Shown in pieces: positions 27,519 through 36,464 of a stretch of 64,000 nucleotides of DNA. Source of the stretch: Carboxylicivirga agarovorans. Lineage in GTDB: Bacteria > Bacteroidota > Bacteroidia > Bacteroidales > Marinilabiliaceae. The notes under the pieces are model-generated. The model did no database searches, was not told the origin of the DNA, and saw nothing but the letters and a program-made list of their open reading frames with translations. The stretch lies in contig NZ_JBNGPA010000027.1 of NCBI RefSeq assembly GCF_050589845.1, positions 1 to 64,000 on the forward strand. The letters are read 5' to 3'. Both the position numbers and the translations under genes were made by a program. How positions within the stretch are numbered: position 1 is the first letter of the stretch; the number at the start of each line of letters is the position of its first letter.

Positions 27519-30239
27519 TTATCTCCATTTGTTTATTCTTTCTGTTTTCTCCTGAAATTCAGAAGAAAGGGAATTCACCCTCGATCTAAGCAATATTTTT
27601 CTTCCTTCAATACTGCGCGTATAAACCAAATTACAAGCCCCCACAAAACGTCTCCATTGGTTTTCGAAATATACTGCTGTTTTCTTATTTTTTCCCAGTA
27701 ATTCAGGAATCGCATGGTAATCGTTTTGAGATATCACCTTCAGGAAAAGACTTTTCCTTTGTATCAAATATCTCGGATTATCAATCGTCGAAACAATCTC
27801 CTGCATTGATTTAATGAATGTGGATTTTTCAAACGTTGTGCCTCCTTCCAGATGACAATAAATTGCACCGAAATTGTCAACTGTAGAAACAACATGTAAA
27901 TCGGTCATATCAGTTTTAATGGCTTTTGATTTCACTAATGAGCAAAGCAATGCTTCGCCTATCTGCTGAATATCTTTTGAGATGTCTCTGTATTTAAAGA
28001 AGATCGTGAATGTTTTGTGGAATTGCCTTCCAAAATACAATACACCCACAACTCCTGCAAACATAAGCAAACGAAATATATCCTCACGACTTTTAATATG
28101 CCTGCCATTTCTTACTAAAAGATCAAAAAACCATTCAGCAAAACCCATTAAGCCAGATCCTAAGGCTGCCATCAAGTTGGCAATAGTTTTATTATAATAC
28201 AGTGATTTGATCTCCTTATATTTTTTGTCATCGGGAAATGGGACTTTTATTTCTTCAATCAATTTAACTCCACCTGAAAGTGCACTTATCCAATTCTGAT
28301 ACAGTACATCTCTATTACCCGCTTTTTTAATTACCTCTGAATTATATGATTCAATTTCAGGCTTGTTGAATGCTTTAGGAAGATTCAACCTGTTTATTCC
28401 ATTCTCAATCGTTACCTCGCTATTATTAGATACTCCAACAAAAGATTTGAACCGACGTTTCATCAACTGCAAGTCGTCTCCTCCATCCTCTGCAGTTGAA
28501 TCAACACAAACCAAATGCCATATATTCCCTGTTTTACTGCTATTATAACGGTCAGAGCGAATAGCTCGTCCACGCATTTGATTTGAAAGGACATAGGATC
28601 CTACAAAACTTGCAAGTATCAATGCGTTTATTGTTGGTGCATCCCACCCTTCACCCAATAGTGATTTTGTGCCTATTAGTACTTCTATCTCGCCCGATTC
28701 GAATAAAACAGTAACTAATTGAACAATATTATGCTTTATCTTTTCATTGGTATTGATAATAAGGAAGCTATCATCATAATCCAAAGGCTTGTACGATATC
28801 TCATCAATATGAATGCTTCGGGCTGCTTCATGCAAAGGATTTAATGCTGTTTTGGGAATAATGATCAGCGAACCAGAAAGAATCCCCAACTTCATATTCC
28901 TCTCATTGGTCCTTCTCAGTTTTTCAAATATTGGCAATACTCCAATTTTATTTAAGGCCAGATTGTTATTCTGCTCACTCACAAGAAACTCCTTACGAAT
29001 ATAATCAGTAAGAATAACCATTCTAAGGTCACTGCCCAATATATCATGTTCAATATCGACAATATCATCAATACTTTGCAATTTACTAATTGATGTACTT
29101 AATGCGCGACTGATCTTATGGTTATTACTGAAACTGATCGACCGCCTGTTGAGAAGTCCATTTCGCTTGAGTTTATTTCTTAGTTTTTCCTTATGCTCTT
29201 CGTATGCGTTAAAATTATCCTTGTCTCCGAATAAATAGAATGTCAATAAGATTTCAAGCCATTCGTAATTCAGAGGTGGAATGACATATTTTTTATCTCC
29301 GATAACTTCTAAATGTTCCTCTGTTATATTTCTTCCTACAGCATTAAGAAAAATAAGTACCGATGAGTAGCATTCAAGCCTTGAATATATCCATCCTAAA
29401 TTTTTTGCAGGAAACTTGTAAATCGGATGCTCGATCAATGATTGAATCAACACATCATCTCTTTTTATATTTTCAAAGACGCTTAATGTTCTTGCTCTTT
29501 GATCAGCAATGTGTTTGCATTCATCTTCTGTTGGCTCAGCCAAGTAGATATAATCCTGATGTGGACACAGATCATTTTCAACAACCAATTCCGGAACGGA
29601 AATCTCTGCATCGACAGGACCATTTAAATCAATATACCTTTGCCATTCCGTATAAGTGACATCGTAAGGCGGTGTTGCTGTCAGACCAACAATCGTTGGA
29701 TTTAAAGCATCCTTAATTGCGTTTAATGACCTCCACCACTCGTTTTTTAAGTGGTGTGCCTCATCAACCACGATTGTTCCAATGTCTTGTTTCTTTAATT
29801 TGTTAACAAGTTCTTTTACATCCAAGGTTTTTTTTACCTTTTCCTGGATTCCATTTTCGATTTCCTCCTCAAACAGATCATATTCCTCAATCACAGATTT
29901 GGTGCAGGCTGCATGAAGCGCCTGATATGTAACAACGGTTAAAAAGGCAGGCTTTTTAATATCTCTTGAAATCCATTCCGGCTCCTTGCTGGTTTGCAGG
30001 AAAAGTTCACAAAACCTTTGTATCCATTGATTTCTGATGGCTACAGTCGGTGCAAAAATTAATGTCGGTTTATTAAGCCTTAAGGCTACTTCAAGACCAA
30101 GTACCGTCTTGCCCGAACCAGGTGGAGCTATTATATGAAGATGATTATCATCAAGATGGGATTCTAATTCATCCAACACTCTTTTCTGGTATTTTCTCCA
30201 GTCAAACTTAAATTTTATTGTATTGGGAAACTGTTTCAA
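27519..30239 (-). CDS. membrane-anchored SF2 (ResIII-like) helicase, unknown function
   Basis: The N-terminal 570 residues form a superfamily-2 helicase: P-loop APPGSGKT (to 45), DEAHH (159-163), GLTATPP (185-191), and motifs V and VI with LIGTKSLLGEGWDAP and QMRGRAIRS (near 555). The rest is unusual: two hydrophobic helices (about 683-703 and 718-738) and a C-terminal domain of about 160 residues that I do not recognise. The start is a TTG at 30239; no ATG is available nearby. DNA or RNA remodelling at the membrane, perhaps in defence, is inference. It stands alone between UPF0158 and an S41 peptidase. Confidence 0.75.
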   Translation of the reverse strand: MKQFPNTIKFKFDWRKYQKRVLDELESHLDDNHLHIIAPPGSGKTVLGLEVALRLNKPTLIFAPTVAIRNQWIQRFCELFLQTSKEPEWISRDIKKPAFLTVVTYQALHAACTKSVIEEYDLFEEEIENGIQEKVKKTLDVKELVNKLKKQDIGTIVVDEAHHLKNEWWRSLNAIKDALNPTIVGLTATPPYDVTYTEWQRYIDLNGPVDAEISVPELVVENDLCPHQDYIYLAEPTEDECKHIADQRARTLSVFENIKRDDVLIQSLIEHPIYKFPAKNLGWIYSRLECYSSVLIFLNAVGRNITEEHLEVIGDKKYVIPPLNYEWLEILLTFYLFGDKDNFNAYEEHKEKLRNKLKRNGLLNRRSISFSNNHKISRALSTSISKLQSIDDIVDIEHDILGSDLRMVILTDYIRKEFLVSEQNNNLALNKIGVLPIFEKLRRTNERNMKLGILSGSLIIIPKTALNPLHEAARSIHIDEISYKPLDYDDSFLIINTNEKIKHNIVQLVTVLFESGEIEVLIGTKSLLGEGWDAPTINALILASFVGSYVLSNQMRGRAIRSDRYNSSKTGNIWHLVCVDSTAEDGGDDLQLMKRRFKSFVGVSNNSEVTIENGINRLNLPKAFNKPEIESYNSEVIKKAGNRDVLYQNWISALSGGVKLIEEIKVPFPDDKKYKEIKSLYYNKTIANLMAALGSGLMGFAEWFFDLLVRNGRHIKSREDIFRLLMFAGVVGVLYFGRQFHKTFTIFFKYRDISKDIQQIGEALLCSLVKSKAIKTDMTDLHVVSTVDNFGAIYCHLEGGTTFEKSTFIKSMQEIVSTIDNPRYLIQRKSLFLKVISQNDYHAIPELLGKNKKTAVYFENQWRRFVGACNLVYTRSIEGRKILLRSRVNSLSSEFQEKTERINKWR

Positions 30240-30447
30240 TGTTATGATATTTATTCATGAGATCAATAAGATATAGAGTGAAGGCATATTTTAACACTCC
30301 ACCAGAACTGATTTTAAAAGTAAGTTTAATTTTCATGAAGAAGAAAACAGACATGTATAGAGCTTGAACAATTAGCCTGTCAATGACCTTACAGATAACT
30401 CCTTAGCCAATGATGAAAAATATGATAATCTTCTCACATTATGTATT

Positions 30448-31680
30448 TCATTGTTGCATTTCACTAATCATCTCAATGCCTTTAATAAGTACCAGATCTT
30501 CATCTGTTGTTGCTTGCTCAACATAGTTTGTAGGAATATATTCTTCACGGGGTGTTCCGTTGATATGATACAATTTTGCCGTAGAAAGCCTGTATCCAAA
30601 GGGTTGATTTTTGAATGTAAATCCAGTCATCTCACCTGCCAGACGTTCCATTTCAGTGCCCACAATTTGAGCTCGTTCAATCCCTTCAAATCCTATGGCA
30701 AGTCCTTCCCCCATGCTACCTGTCCATCTGCCCACTAATATCACCACCGGTTGTTTGTATTGCTGTTTCCTTGGGCTAACATACTCGAGCCAGGTTCGCT
30801 CAACTGAAGTTTTTTCATCAAACTGTTCAATTGTCCAATGCTTCTGATAAGGCTTTGTCTCACTGATAAAGCGCCCCATAATACCACGGGCAACATAAGA
30901 ATTACCCCCATCAACAGTATTTCTCAGATCGATGATCAAGCCCTTTGTATCCATCATTTTATCAAGTGCTTTATCGAAAGTGGATATAAGATTGTTATTA
31001 CCTAATGAATTATTTATCCTGATGATACCTATTTCATTTTCAATGCTTGATGTGAGCAACCCTTTCTCTGCCTTTATTGTAATTTTATCCAGATCAATCT
31101 CGACCGGTTTATTGCCAGGCATTTTAATAGTAATGACTCTTGGCTTATTATATCGACCTGCCAGTATTTTATTTACAATCCATTCCCTAACTGCAAGAGA
31201 GTTCTTATTATGGCAATGGGTAGGAAAATCTTCCATTGCCCTATTAATGTCAATCCCATTGATTTTTAATACCTCAGCTCCTACTACATTTTGGTAAGGA
31301 TTTTCGGTTTGTGATATCCAAACATTTGAAATAATAGGTTTCTGTTCTTTTATTGTGACATAAATTGGCGAATAAAGCCTGTATGAAGATCTCCTGTTGG
31401 TATTTAAAATCAAATGACTGTCATAAAACTCGTCTAACAGGTATTCAAAGAATAGTACTGTTTGCTCTTCTGTCTTAATAAAAGGTATTTGCTTTTCGTA
31501 ATGCGCCTTTATACAGTCCAGATCAACACTTTTATCCTCCAGGTAAATATAGTTCTGTGATATATTCCTTAATATTTCACTTAAATCTTCTTTGACCTTT
31601 ATCTGGTCGCTAAACTTTTCCTGTGATACCAGGCAACTACAACTCACTCCAATTAGAAAGGCTGAAAGCAATCTTTTCAT
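30448..31680 (-). CDS. S41-family peptidase, probable lipoprotein
   Basis: This 410-residue protein has a signal peptide with a Cys-containing core (FLIGVSCSC), so it is probably a periplasmic lipoprotein. The C-terminal half is an S41 (C-terminal-processing or tricorn-like) peptidase domain: GLIIDLRNTVDGGNS, then VGRWTGSMGEG with the presumed catalytic Ser near 321, then GTEMERLAGEM. The Ser-Lys dyad of CtpA is not obvious, so a tricorn-type Ser-Glu arrangement is more likely. No PDZ domain is clear. Substrate unknown. It appears monocistronic. Confidence 0.75.
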   Translation of the reverse strand: MKRLLSAFLIGVSCSCLVSQEKFSDQIKVKEDLSEILRNISQNYIYLEDKSVDLDCIKAHYEKQIPFIKTEEQTVLFFEYLLDEFYDSHLILNTNRRSSYRLYSPIYVTIKEQKPIISNVWISQTENPYQNVVGAEVLKINGIDINRAMEDFPTHCHNKNSLAVREWIVNKILAGRYNKPRVITIKMPGNKPVEIDLDKITIKAEKGLLTSSIENEIGIIRINNSLGNNNLISTFDKALDKMMDTKGLIIDLRNTVDGGNSYVARGIMGRFISETKPYQKHWTIEQFDEKTSVERTWLEYVSPRKQQYKQPVVILVGRWTGSMGEGLAIGFEGIERAQIVGTEMERLAGEMTGFTFKNQPFGYRLSTAKLYHINGTPREEYIPTNYVEQATTDEDLVLIKGIEMISEMQQ

Positions 31681-31739
31681 TTAAATATGAGGTTTTAGCT
31701 TAGTTAAAGTCTTTATATATCACGTTAAGCACGATATTT

Positions 31740-31747
31740 CAAATATA
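31740..31747 (-). promoter_or_regulatory. possible -7 box for the S41 peptidase gene
   Basis: TATATTTG on the minus strand is a perfect -7 match 60 bases before the ATG. The -33 region is not recognisable. Confidence 0.35.
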
Positions 31748-31942
31748 AAAAAATAATGTTTACGAGAGTTTTTTCCAATTTACCTTAATAGGCAACAAGA
31801 AGTGATAAACGTATCATTGAGTAATGAGCAAAGGATTCATCGGTATTAGTATCACAAATTTTCAATTCACGGATTTCTGATCAACATATTGATAGAACCA
31901 GCAAAATACAAGCAGTTAATTTTTAACAACTAATTAATACCC

Positions 31943-31972
31943 TTTCTGCAGCCAAATTTTATTGTAAATTTA
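31943..31972 (+). promoter_or_regulatory. possible promoter of DUF3124-marC
   Basis: TTTC (31943-31946), an 18-base spacer and TAAATTTA (31965-31972, one mismatch to TAnnTTTG) lie 27 bases before the ATG. Confidence 0.35.
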
Positions 31973-31998
31973 TAAGCATATAATTTAATGAAAACACC

Positions 31999-32514
31999 AT
32001 GCGATATACATTTACACTAATAATCATCGTGTTTACAGTTCTCGGCTGTAATAGTGACAAAGCCGGCAGATATCCGATTAAACAAGCAGACTGGAAAAGC
32101 AAGCAGGTTAATATTGAAAACTACGCAGATTACTATAAGGGGAAAACCTACCTGCCTGTTTATTCGCACATATATCATATTCACGGAGAAAGGACTTTTG
32201 ATCTTACCATTACAGTTAGTTTGCGCAACATTTCATCACGTGATTCGGTTTTTATTCTAAAAGCGGATTATTTTAATACTTTAGGCGAAAATGTCAGGCA
32301 ATATATAGAAAAACCAATCTATCTTAACCCCTTGGAAACAATGGAAATTGTTATTAAAGAGCAGGATATTGAGGGAGGTTCAGGAGCCAACTTTGTTTTT
32401 GACTGGGCTTGCAAAAATGGTAAAAACCCTCCATTGTTTGAGGCTGTGATGATTTCGACCTACGGTCAACAAGGTATTTCATTCACCACAAGGGGTATAC
32501 AAATCACCGAATGA
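31999..32514 (+). CDS. DUF3124 lipoprotein
   Basis: This 171-residue protein has a lipoprotein signal with lipobox VLGC (Cys17) and a DUF3124 domain: VYSHIYH near 50, then ILKADYFNTLGENVRQYI, then a GGSGANFVFDW loop. The family is a beta-sandwich of unknown function, seen in Bacteroidota and some other marine bacteria. Its stop lies 1 base before the marC start, so the two genes are co-transcribed and probably translationally linked. Confidence 0.8.
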   Translation: MRYTFTLIIIVFTVLGCNSDKAGRYPIKQADWKSKQVNIENYADYYKGKTYLPVYSHIYHIHGERTFDLTITVSLRNISSRDSVFILKADYFNTLGENVRQYIEKPIYLNPLETMEIVIKEQDIEGGSGANFVFDWACKNGKNPPLFEAVMISTYGQQGISFTTRGIQITE

Positions 32515-32515
32515 T

Positions 32516-33118
32516 ATGAAAGAGCTGATCAATTCCGTCTTATTAATTTTTGCAGTAATAGATCCGTTGGGTTCTATACCTGTATACCTTGAAGCAACAA
32601 AGAATTTCGATAAAAAGCACAGAAGGAAAATTGCCATTAATGCATCGATTATTGCTTTTCTGGTGCTCTTATTTTTCATTGTAGTTGGCCAAATTATTCT
32701 GGAAGGAATGGATATTACTCTTGAAGCATTTCAAATTTCGGGAGGAGTTATTCTGTTTCTTTTTGCTTTGACCATGATATTTGGTGAAGGTAAGCCTGAA
32801 TCAGAAAAGAACCTGATCAAGGACTATAAGAAAGTTACCATTTTCCCGGTAGCCGTTCCTTCCATTGCCTCACCCGGTGCCATCATGGCTGTTGTGTTAT
32901 TGACAGATAATCATGTATACACATTAGGTCAACAAATAACAACAATAGCATTGCTTTTGATCGTTATAATCTTAACCTGCATTTTACTGCTAGCTTCAAA
33001 TTTTATTCAAAAGAAAATTGGAGAATCAGGTATTATCGTGATAAGTAAAGTTATGGGACTTATTTTAGCTTCATATGCCGCACAGAGCATTTTGTCAGGA
33101 ATAAAAGAATTCTTCTAG
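32516..33118 (+). CDS. MarC-family integral membrane protein
   Basis: This 200-residue inner-membrane protein has six predicted helices in the MarC/UPF0056 pattern: FAVIDPLGSIPVYLEAT at the start and FPVAVPSIASPGAIMAV in the middle. The family was once linked to multiple antibiotic resistance, but its transport function is unproven. It follows the DUF3124 lipoprotein directly, and no clear terminator is visible before the convergent trmD. Confidence 0.9.
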   Translation: MKELINSVLLIFAVIDPLGSIPVYLEATKNFDKKHRRKIAINASIIAFLVLLFFIVVGQIILEGMDITLEAFQISGGVILFLFALTMIFGEGKPESEKNLIKDYKKVTIFPVAVPSIASPGAIMAVVLLTDNHVYTLGQQITTIALLLIVIILTCILLLASNFIQKKIGESGIIVISKVMGLILASYAAQSILSGIKEFF

Positions 33119-33181
33119 TAAGAACAAAAAAATAAGACAACACATAAGCGTAAGCAAGTGTCATTCACTTGAAAAACAATA

Positions 33182-33219
33182 ACAAAAACCAGGTTTATTT
33201 ACTCTTCCAGTAAATCTGG
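33182..33219 (-). terminator. terminator at the end of trmD
   Basis: An imperfect hairpin (CCAGATTTAC ... GTAAATAAACCTGG on the minus strand) spans the trmD stop and is followed by TTTTTGTTATTGTTTTT. Confidence 0.5.
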
Positions 33220-33876
33220 TCGAATCTTTTTGGTTCGTTCATAAGCCTGCTGCTCACGCCATTCATCTATTTTAGCCTGATTACCACTTAACAGAACATC
33301 AGGAACTTTCCAGCCATTGTAATCGGCAGGACGTGTATAAACCGGCGGCGATAGTAAATCATCCTGGAAGCTATCTGTTAAGGCCGACGTTTCATCGGAC
33401 ATAACACCTGGTATTAACCTGATGATAGCATCAGACACAACAGCGGCAGCCAGCTCACCTCCTGTCAACACATAATCGCCTATGGATATTTCCATTGTCA
33501 CATAGTGATCACGTATCCGTTGATCAACACCCTTATAATGACCACATAATATGATAATGTTCTCACACAATGAAAGTGTATTGGCGATGCGCTGCTCAAA
33601 GCGCTGTCCATCAGGAGTCATATATATCACATGATCGTAGTCACGTTCTGCTTTTAGCTTATCAATCAAATCGGCTATTGGCTGAATGGTCATCACCATG
33701 CCGGCACCACCACCAAAAGCATAATCATCCACCTTTTTATGCTTGTCCAATGTATAATCACGAATATCGTGAAAATGCATCTCCACAAGCCCCTTATCAA
33801 CAGCACGTTTCATTATTGATTGTGTTAAAGGCCCTTCAAACATCTCCGGAAATAAGGTTAAAATATCTATGCGCAT
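33199..33876 (-). CDS. trmD: tRNA (guanine37-N1)-methyltransferase
   Basis: TrmD methylates G37 of tRNAs using S-adenosylmethionine and prevents +1 frameshifting. The 225 residues start with the canonical MRIDILTLFPEMF. They contain the trefoil-knot SAM site (LCGHYKGVDQR and IGDYVLTGGELAA) and the catalytic Asp region DYAFGGGAGMVM. Length and motifs are standard. It is monocistronic with its own promoter. Confidence 0.97.
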   Translation of the reverse strand: MRIDILTLFPEMFEGPLTQSIMKRAVDKGLVEMHFHDIRDYTLDKHKKVDDYAFGGGAGMVMTIQPIADLIDKLKAERDYDHVIYMTPDGQRFEQRIANTLSLCENIIILCGHYKGVDQRIRDHYVTMEISIGDYVLTGGELAAAVVSDAIIRLIPGVMSDETSALTDSFQDDLLSPPVYTRPADYNGWKVPDVLLSGNQAKIDEWREQQAYERTKKIRPDLLEE

Positions 33877-33896
33877 GATTATTCCTCAATTTTTGG

Positions 33897-33928
33897 CAAA
33901 GATAGAAAAATGAAGTTCGAAGTCCGAA
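33897..33928 (-). promoter_or_regulatory. trmD promoter
   Basis: The minus-strand TTCG (33928-33925), a 20-base spacer and the perfect -7 box TATCTTTG (33904-33897) give a leader of about 15 bases. Confidence 0.55.
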
Positions 33929-34110
33929 ACTTTAAGTCCAATGTTTTTCTCAGTCATTGCAATGGAAAGCAATCAAGCTATTAACCTTTTCATGTTAAAG
34001 GTGCGAAACGCATTAAATGTGGTAGCAGTTAAATACACGCCTGTGTTTTAAAGTTTATTACATCGCTGTCGTATATACATGTACTATTGACCTCTTTTTA
34101 AGCATAAAAA

Positions 34111-34141
34111 TTTGCCTATTGCACGATTTACAATATATTCG
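34111..34141 (+). promoter_or_regulatory. promoter of the DUF349 gene
   Basis: TTTG (34111-34114), exactly 19 bases, then TATATTCG (34134-34141, one mismatch). The leader would be about 55 bases. Confidence 0.6.
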
Positions 34142-34202
34142 TATAAAATAAATTCATGCTAAGGTAATTATATACCTGGCACTGTAAACGAACTCAAAGC
34201 TT

Positions 34203-36125
34203 ATGGAAGCACAAGACCTAAACAAACCAGGAGAAAACGATGGTTTGAATTCAGACAAACAAGCTGAAAATACGCCTGCTAGCAACACACCTGAAAACAA
34301 GGTGCCTACTCCTGCGGATGAAACTACCGCTGAAGAAAACCAAACTATTGAACCTTCTTCTGAAGAGATTGTCGAAACTCCTGAGACTGAGGAAAAGCAT
34401 ACTGAACTGGAACCTGTTGACCACATCATGCTGACCAAAGAAGATTTGGTAAAACGCTTAAAATATGTGCTAAAGGATTTTCCTGTTGAAAATATCAAAG
34501 AAGAAGTTGAAGCAATAAAATCTGCCTTCTACAAGAAACATGCTGCCGAGGTCGATGATTTAAAACGCAAGTTTATTGAATCAGGTGAAAAAGAAGAAGA
34601 TTTCACCGCTCCTGTCGATACCAATGAAGTTGACCTAAAGGGATATTTAAAGGAATTCAAAGAGCGCCGCGCCGAGTTCAACAAACGCCTTGAAGAAGAA
34701 AAGGCAGCCAACCTGCAAGCTAAACTTGATGTTATTGAAGGCATCAAAGAGCTTATTAATGGTAAGGAATCGTTAAATGAAACCTTCCAGCATTTCAGAG
34801 AATTACAAGAAAAATGGCGTAACATAGGCGTGATTCCACAAAACCGTGTTCATGACCTTTGGGAAACCTACAACCATACCATTGAAAGTTTTTACAGCTA
34901 TATTAAGATCAATAAAGAATTGCGCGACCTGGACCTGAAAAAGAACATGGAAGCCAAAGTTGATCTATGCGAAAAGGCTGAAAAATTACTCCTGGAACCT
35001 ACAATTGTTAAGGCATTTAAAACACTTCAGAAATACCACGAGCAATGGCGCGAAATTGGTCCTGTACCTCGTGAGCAGAAAGAAGAACTATGGGCGCGCT
35101 TTAAAGAGGCAACTTCAAGCATCAATAAGCGTCACCAGGAATATTTTGAAGGATTGAAAGATCAACTGCAGAAAAACCTGGAGGCTAAAACTGAATTGTG
35201 CGAAAAAGCAGAAGTCTTATCGGCACTGGAACTGCATTCACCAAAAGAATGGGAAGCGAAAAGTAAAGAATTGATCGAGCTACAGACCATTTGGAAAACC
35301 ATTGGTTTTGCTCCTAAAAAAGATAACAACAAGATCTATGAGCGGTTCCGCTCGGCTTGTGATACATTCTTTAATAACAAACGTCAGTTCTTCAAGTCTT
35401 ACAAATCAGAACAGGCACATAATTTACAGTTAAAGACCGATCTATGCGTTCAGGCTGAAAGTATGAAAGAGAGTACTGACTGGAAGCGCACTACCGACGA
35501 ATACATCAAAATACAAAAGAAGTGGAAAGAAATTGGCCCTGTGCCACGTAAACAGAGTGATGCTATCTGGAAACGTTTCAGAACGGCTTGTGATGCATTC
35601 TTTGATCATAAGAACAAGTTCTTTAATAAGAAAGACGAGTCTCAGGATGAAAACCTGAAACTGAAACTCGCCTTAATTGAAGAAGTGAAAGCTTTTGAAC
35701 CAAGTGATAATGCTGAAGAAAACTTCCAGAAGTTACAGGCATACCAGCACCGCTGGAATGAGATAGGTCATGTACCAATTAAGGAGAAGGACCGTGTTAA
35801 TCAGGAATTCCGTTCACATATCAACCACTATTTTGATAATCTGAATCTGAACGAATTTGAGAAGAACGTTGAGAAATTCAGAAATAAAATTGAAAGCTAT
35901 AAAACGGAGCATGCTAATGATAAATTAACGCAAGAGCGTAATAAGATCATTAATAAGCTGAAGCAAATTGAAAACGATATTACCGTTTGGGAAAACAACA
36001 TTGGTTTCTTTGCCAAATCTAAAAAATCAGATGCCCTTGTTCGTGATTTCCAGCATAAGATCGAAACCGGACGACGCAATATCAAGCTTCTGAATAAAAA
36101 GCTGGATATGCTTGAGGACATGTAA
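34203..36125 (+). CDS. DUF349-repeat protein
   Basis: This 640-residue cytosolic protein has an acidic, low-complexity N-terminus (1-85) and then about five DUF349 repeats of 70-75 residues. Each repeat ends in a W-x-E/T-I-G-x-V/A-P block, as in WREIGPVPREQ and WKEIGPVPRKQ. A basic coiled-coil C-terminus follows (about 560-640). DUF349 forms helical bundles that may bind nucleic acid. The gene is widespread in Bacteroidota and its role is unknown. It is monocistronic, with a terminator at 36146. Confidence 0.85.
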   Translation: MEAQDLNKPGENDGLNSDKQAENTPASNTPENKVPTPADETTAEENQTIEPSSEEIVETPETEEKHTELEPVDHIMLTKEDLVKRLKYVLKDFPVENIKEEVEAIKSAFYKKHAAEVDDLKRKFIESGEKEEDFTAPVDTNEVDLKGYLKEFKERRAEFNKRLEEEKAANLQAKLDVIEGIKELINGKESLNETFQHFRELQEKWRNIGVIPQNRVHDLWETYNHTIESFYSYIKINKELRDLDLKKNMEAKVDLCEKAEKLLLEPTIVKAFKTLQKYHEQWREIGPVPREQKEELWARFKEATSSINKRHQEYFEGLKDQLQKNLEAKTELCEKAEVLSALELHSPKEWEAKSKELIELQTIWKTIGFAPKKDNNKIYERFRSACDTFFNNKRQFFKSYKSEQAHNLQLKTDLCVQAESMKESTDWKRTTDEYIKIQKKWKEIGPVPRKQSDAIWKRFRTACDAFFDHKNKFFNKKDESQDENLKLKLALIEEVKAFEPSDNAEENFQKLQAYQHRWNEIGHVPIKEKDRVNQEFRSHINHYFDNLNLNEFEKNVEKFRNKIESYKTEHANDKLTQERNKIINKLKQIENDITVWENNIGFFAKSKKSDALVRDFQHKIETGRRNIKLLNKKLDMLEDM

Positions 36126-36145
36126 AAGTTAAATACAGAATAGTT

Positions 36146-36180
36146 GAAAGGTCGGCCTGATGCCGGCCTTTCTTCGTTTT
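36146..36180 (+). terminator. intrinsic terminator of the DUF349 gene
   Basis: A GAAAGGTCGGC/GCCGGCCTTTC stem (one G-T wobble, loop CTGAT) is followed by TTCGTTTT. Confidence 0.75.
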
Positions 36181-36182
36181 AA

Positions 36183-36287
36183 TTAATATATTCCACAAAC
36201 TGTCAATCCAGTTTCGTCATGGAGAGCTTTACGCAGGGCAGTAGGCTCTCCCCCCTTATTGTCTAAGTGATACGCAACTTTTTCCAT
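36183..36287 (-). CDS. possible small protein, 34 residues
   Basis: This is a short minus-strand frame starting at an ATG at 36287 and encoding a soluble, mixed-charge peptide (MEKVAYHLDNKGG ... LTVCGIY). It is more GC-rich than its surroundings and reads like protein rather than random translation, but I recognise no family. The frame is open 39 bases further upstream, with a TTG at 36305. A GGAGAGC/GCTCTCC hairpin lies inside it, so the conserved signal could instead be RNA structure. No clear promoter is seen. Confidence 0.3.
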   Translation of the reverse strand: MEKVAYHLDNKGGEPTALRKALHDETGLTVCGIY

Positions 36288-36385
36288 CAGAAAGCATTCT
36301 ATCAAAGTAATTGCAACGATCCATATTTAACAATCCGGGCAAATCAACATTCCTGCAAATAATACAAACTAATCCCCCTTCCCGA

Positions 36386-36415
36386 TTTGCACAATACAGA
36401 ATGATGCTATCTTTG
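36386..36415 (+). promoter_or_regulatory. promoter of the SNF2 helicase gene
   Basis: TTTG (36386-36389), an 18-base spacer and a perfect TATCTTTG (36408-36415). The leader would be about 45 bases. Confidence 0.65.
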
Positions 36416-36464
36416 TTGGTTCGTTTAATTCAATCAAACACTCAAAATAAATTATTGCAAAGTT

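Larger units (their letters stand above)
31681..31998. other. divergent intergenic region
   Basis: This 318-base AT-rich gap lies between the S41 peptidase and DUF3124 genes. It holds the two promoter candidates listed here and a small TGATA/TATCA inverted repeat near 31802-31815. I see no gene. Confidence 0.5.
33877..34202. other. divergent intergenic region
   Basis: This 326-base gap holds the trmD and DUF349 promoters. A 29-codon plus-strand frame (starting ATGGAAAGC near 33959) is open but has no ribosome site or recognisable product, and I do not call it. Confidence 0.5.
36126..36464. other. intergenic region between the DUF349 and SNF2 genes
   Basis: This 339-base gap contains the DUF349 terminator, the possible small minus-strand gene and the SNF2 promoter. 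Nothing else is recognisable. Confidence 0.5.

Noticed and set aside
31798..31818. TGATA/TATCA small palindrome
   Set aside because: Five-base arms are expected often in AT-rich DNA.
33959..34048. 29-codon plus-strand frame upstream of the DUF349 gene
   Set aside because: No ribosome site, no recognisable product, and it ends before the DUF349 promoter.
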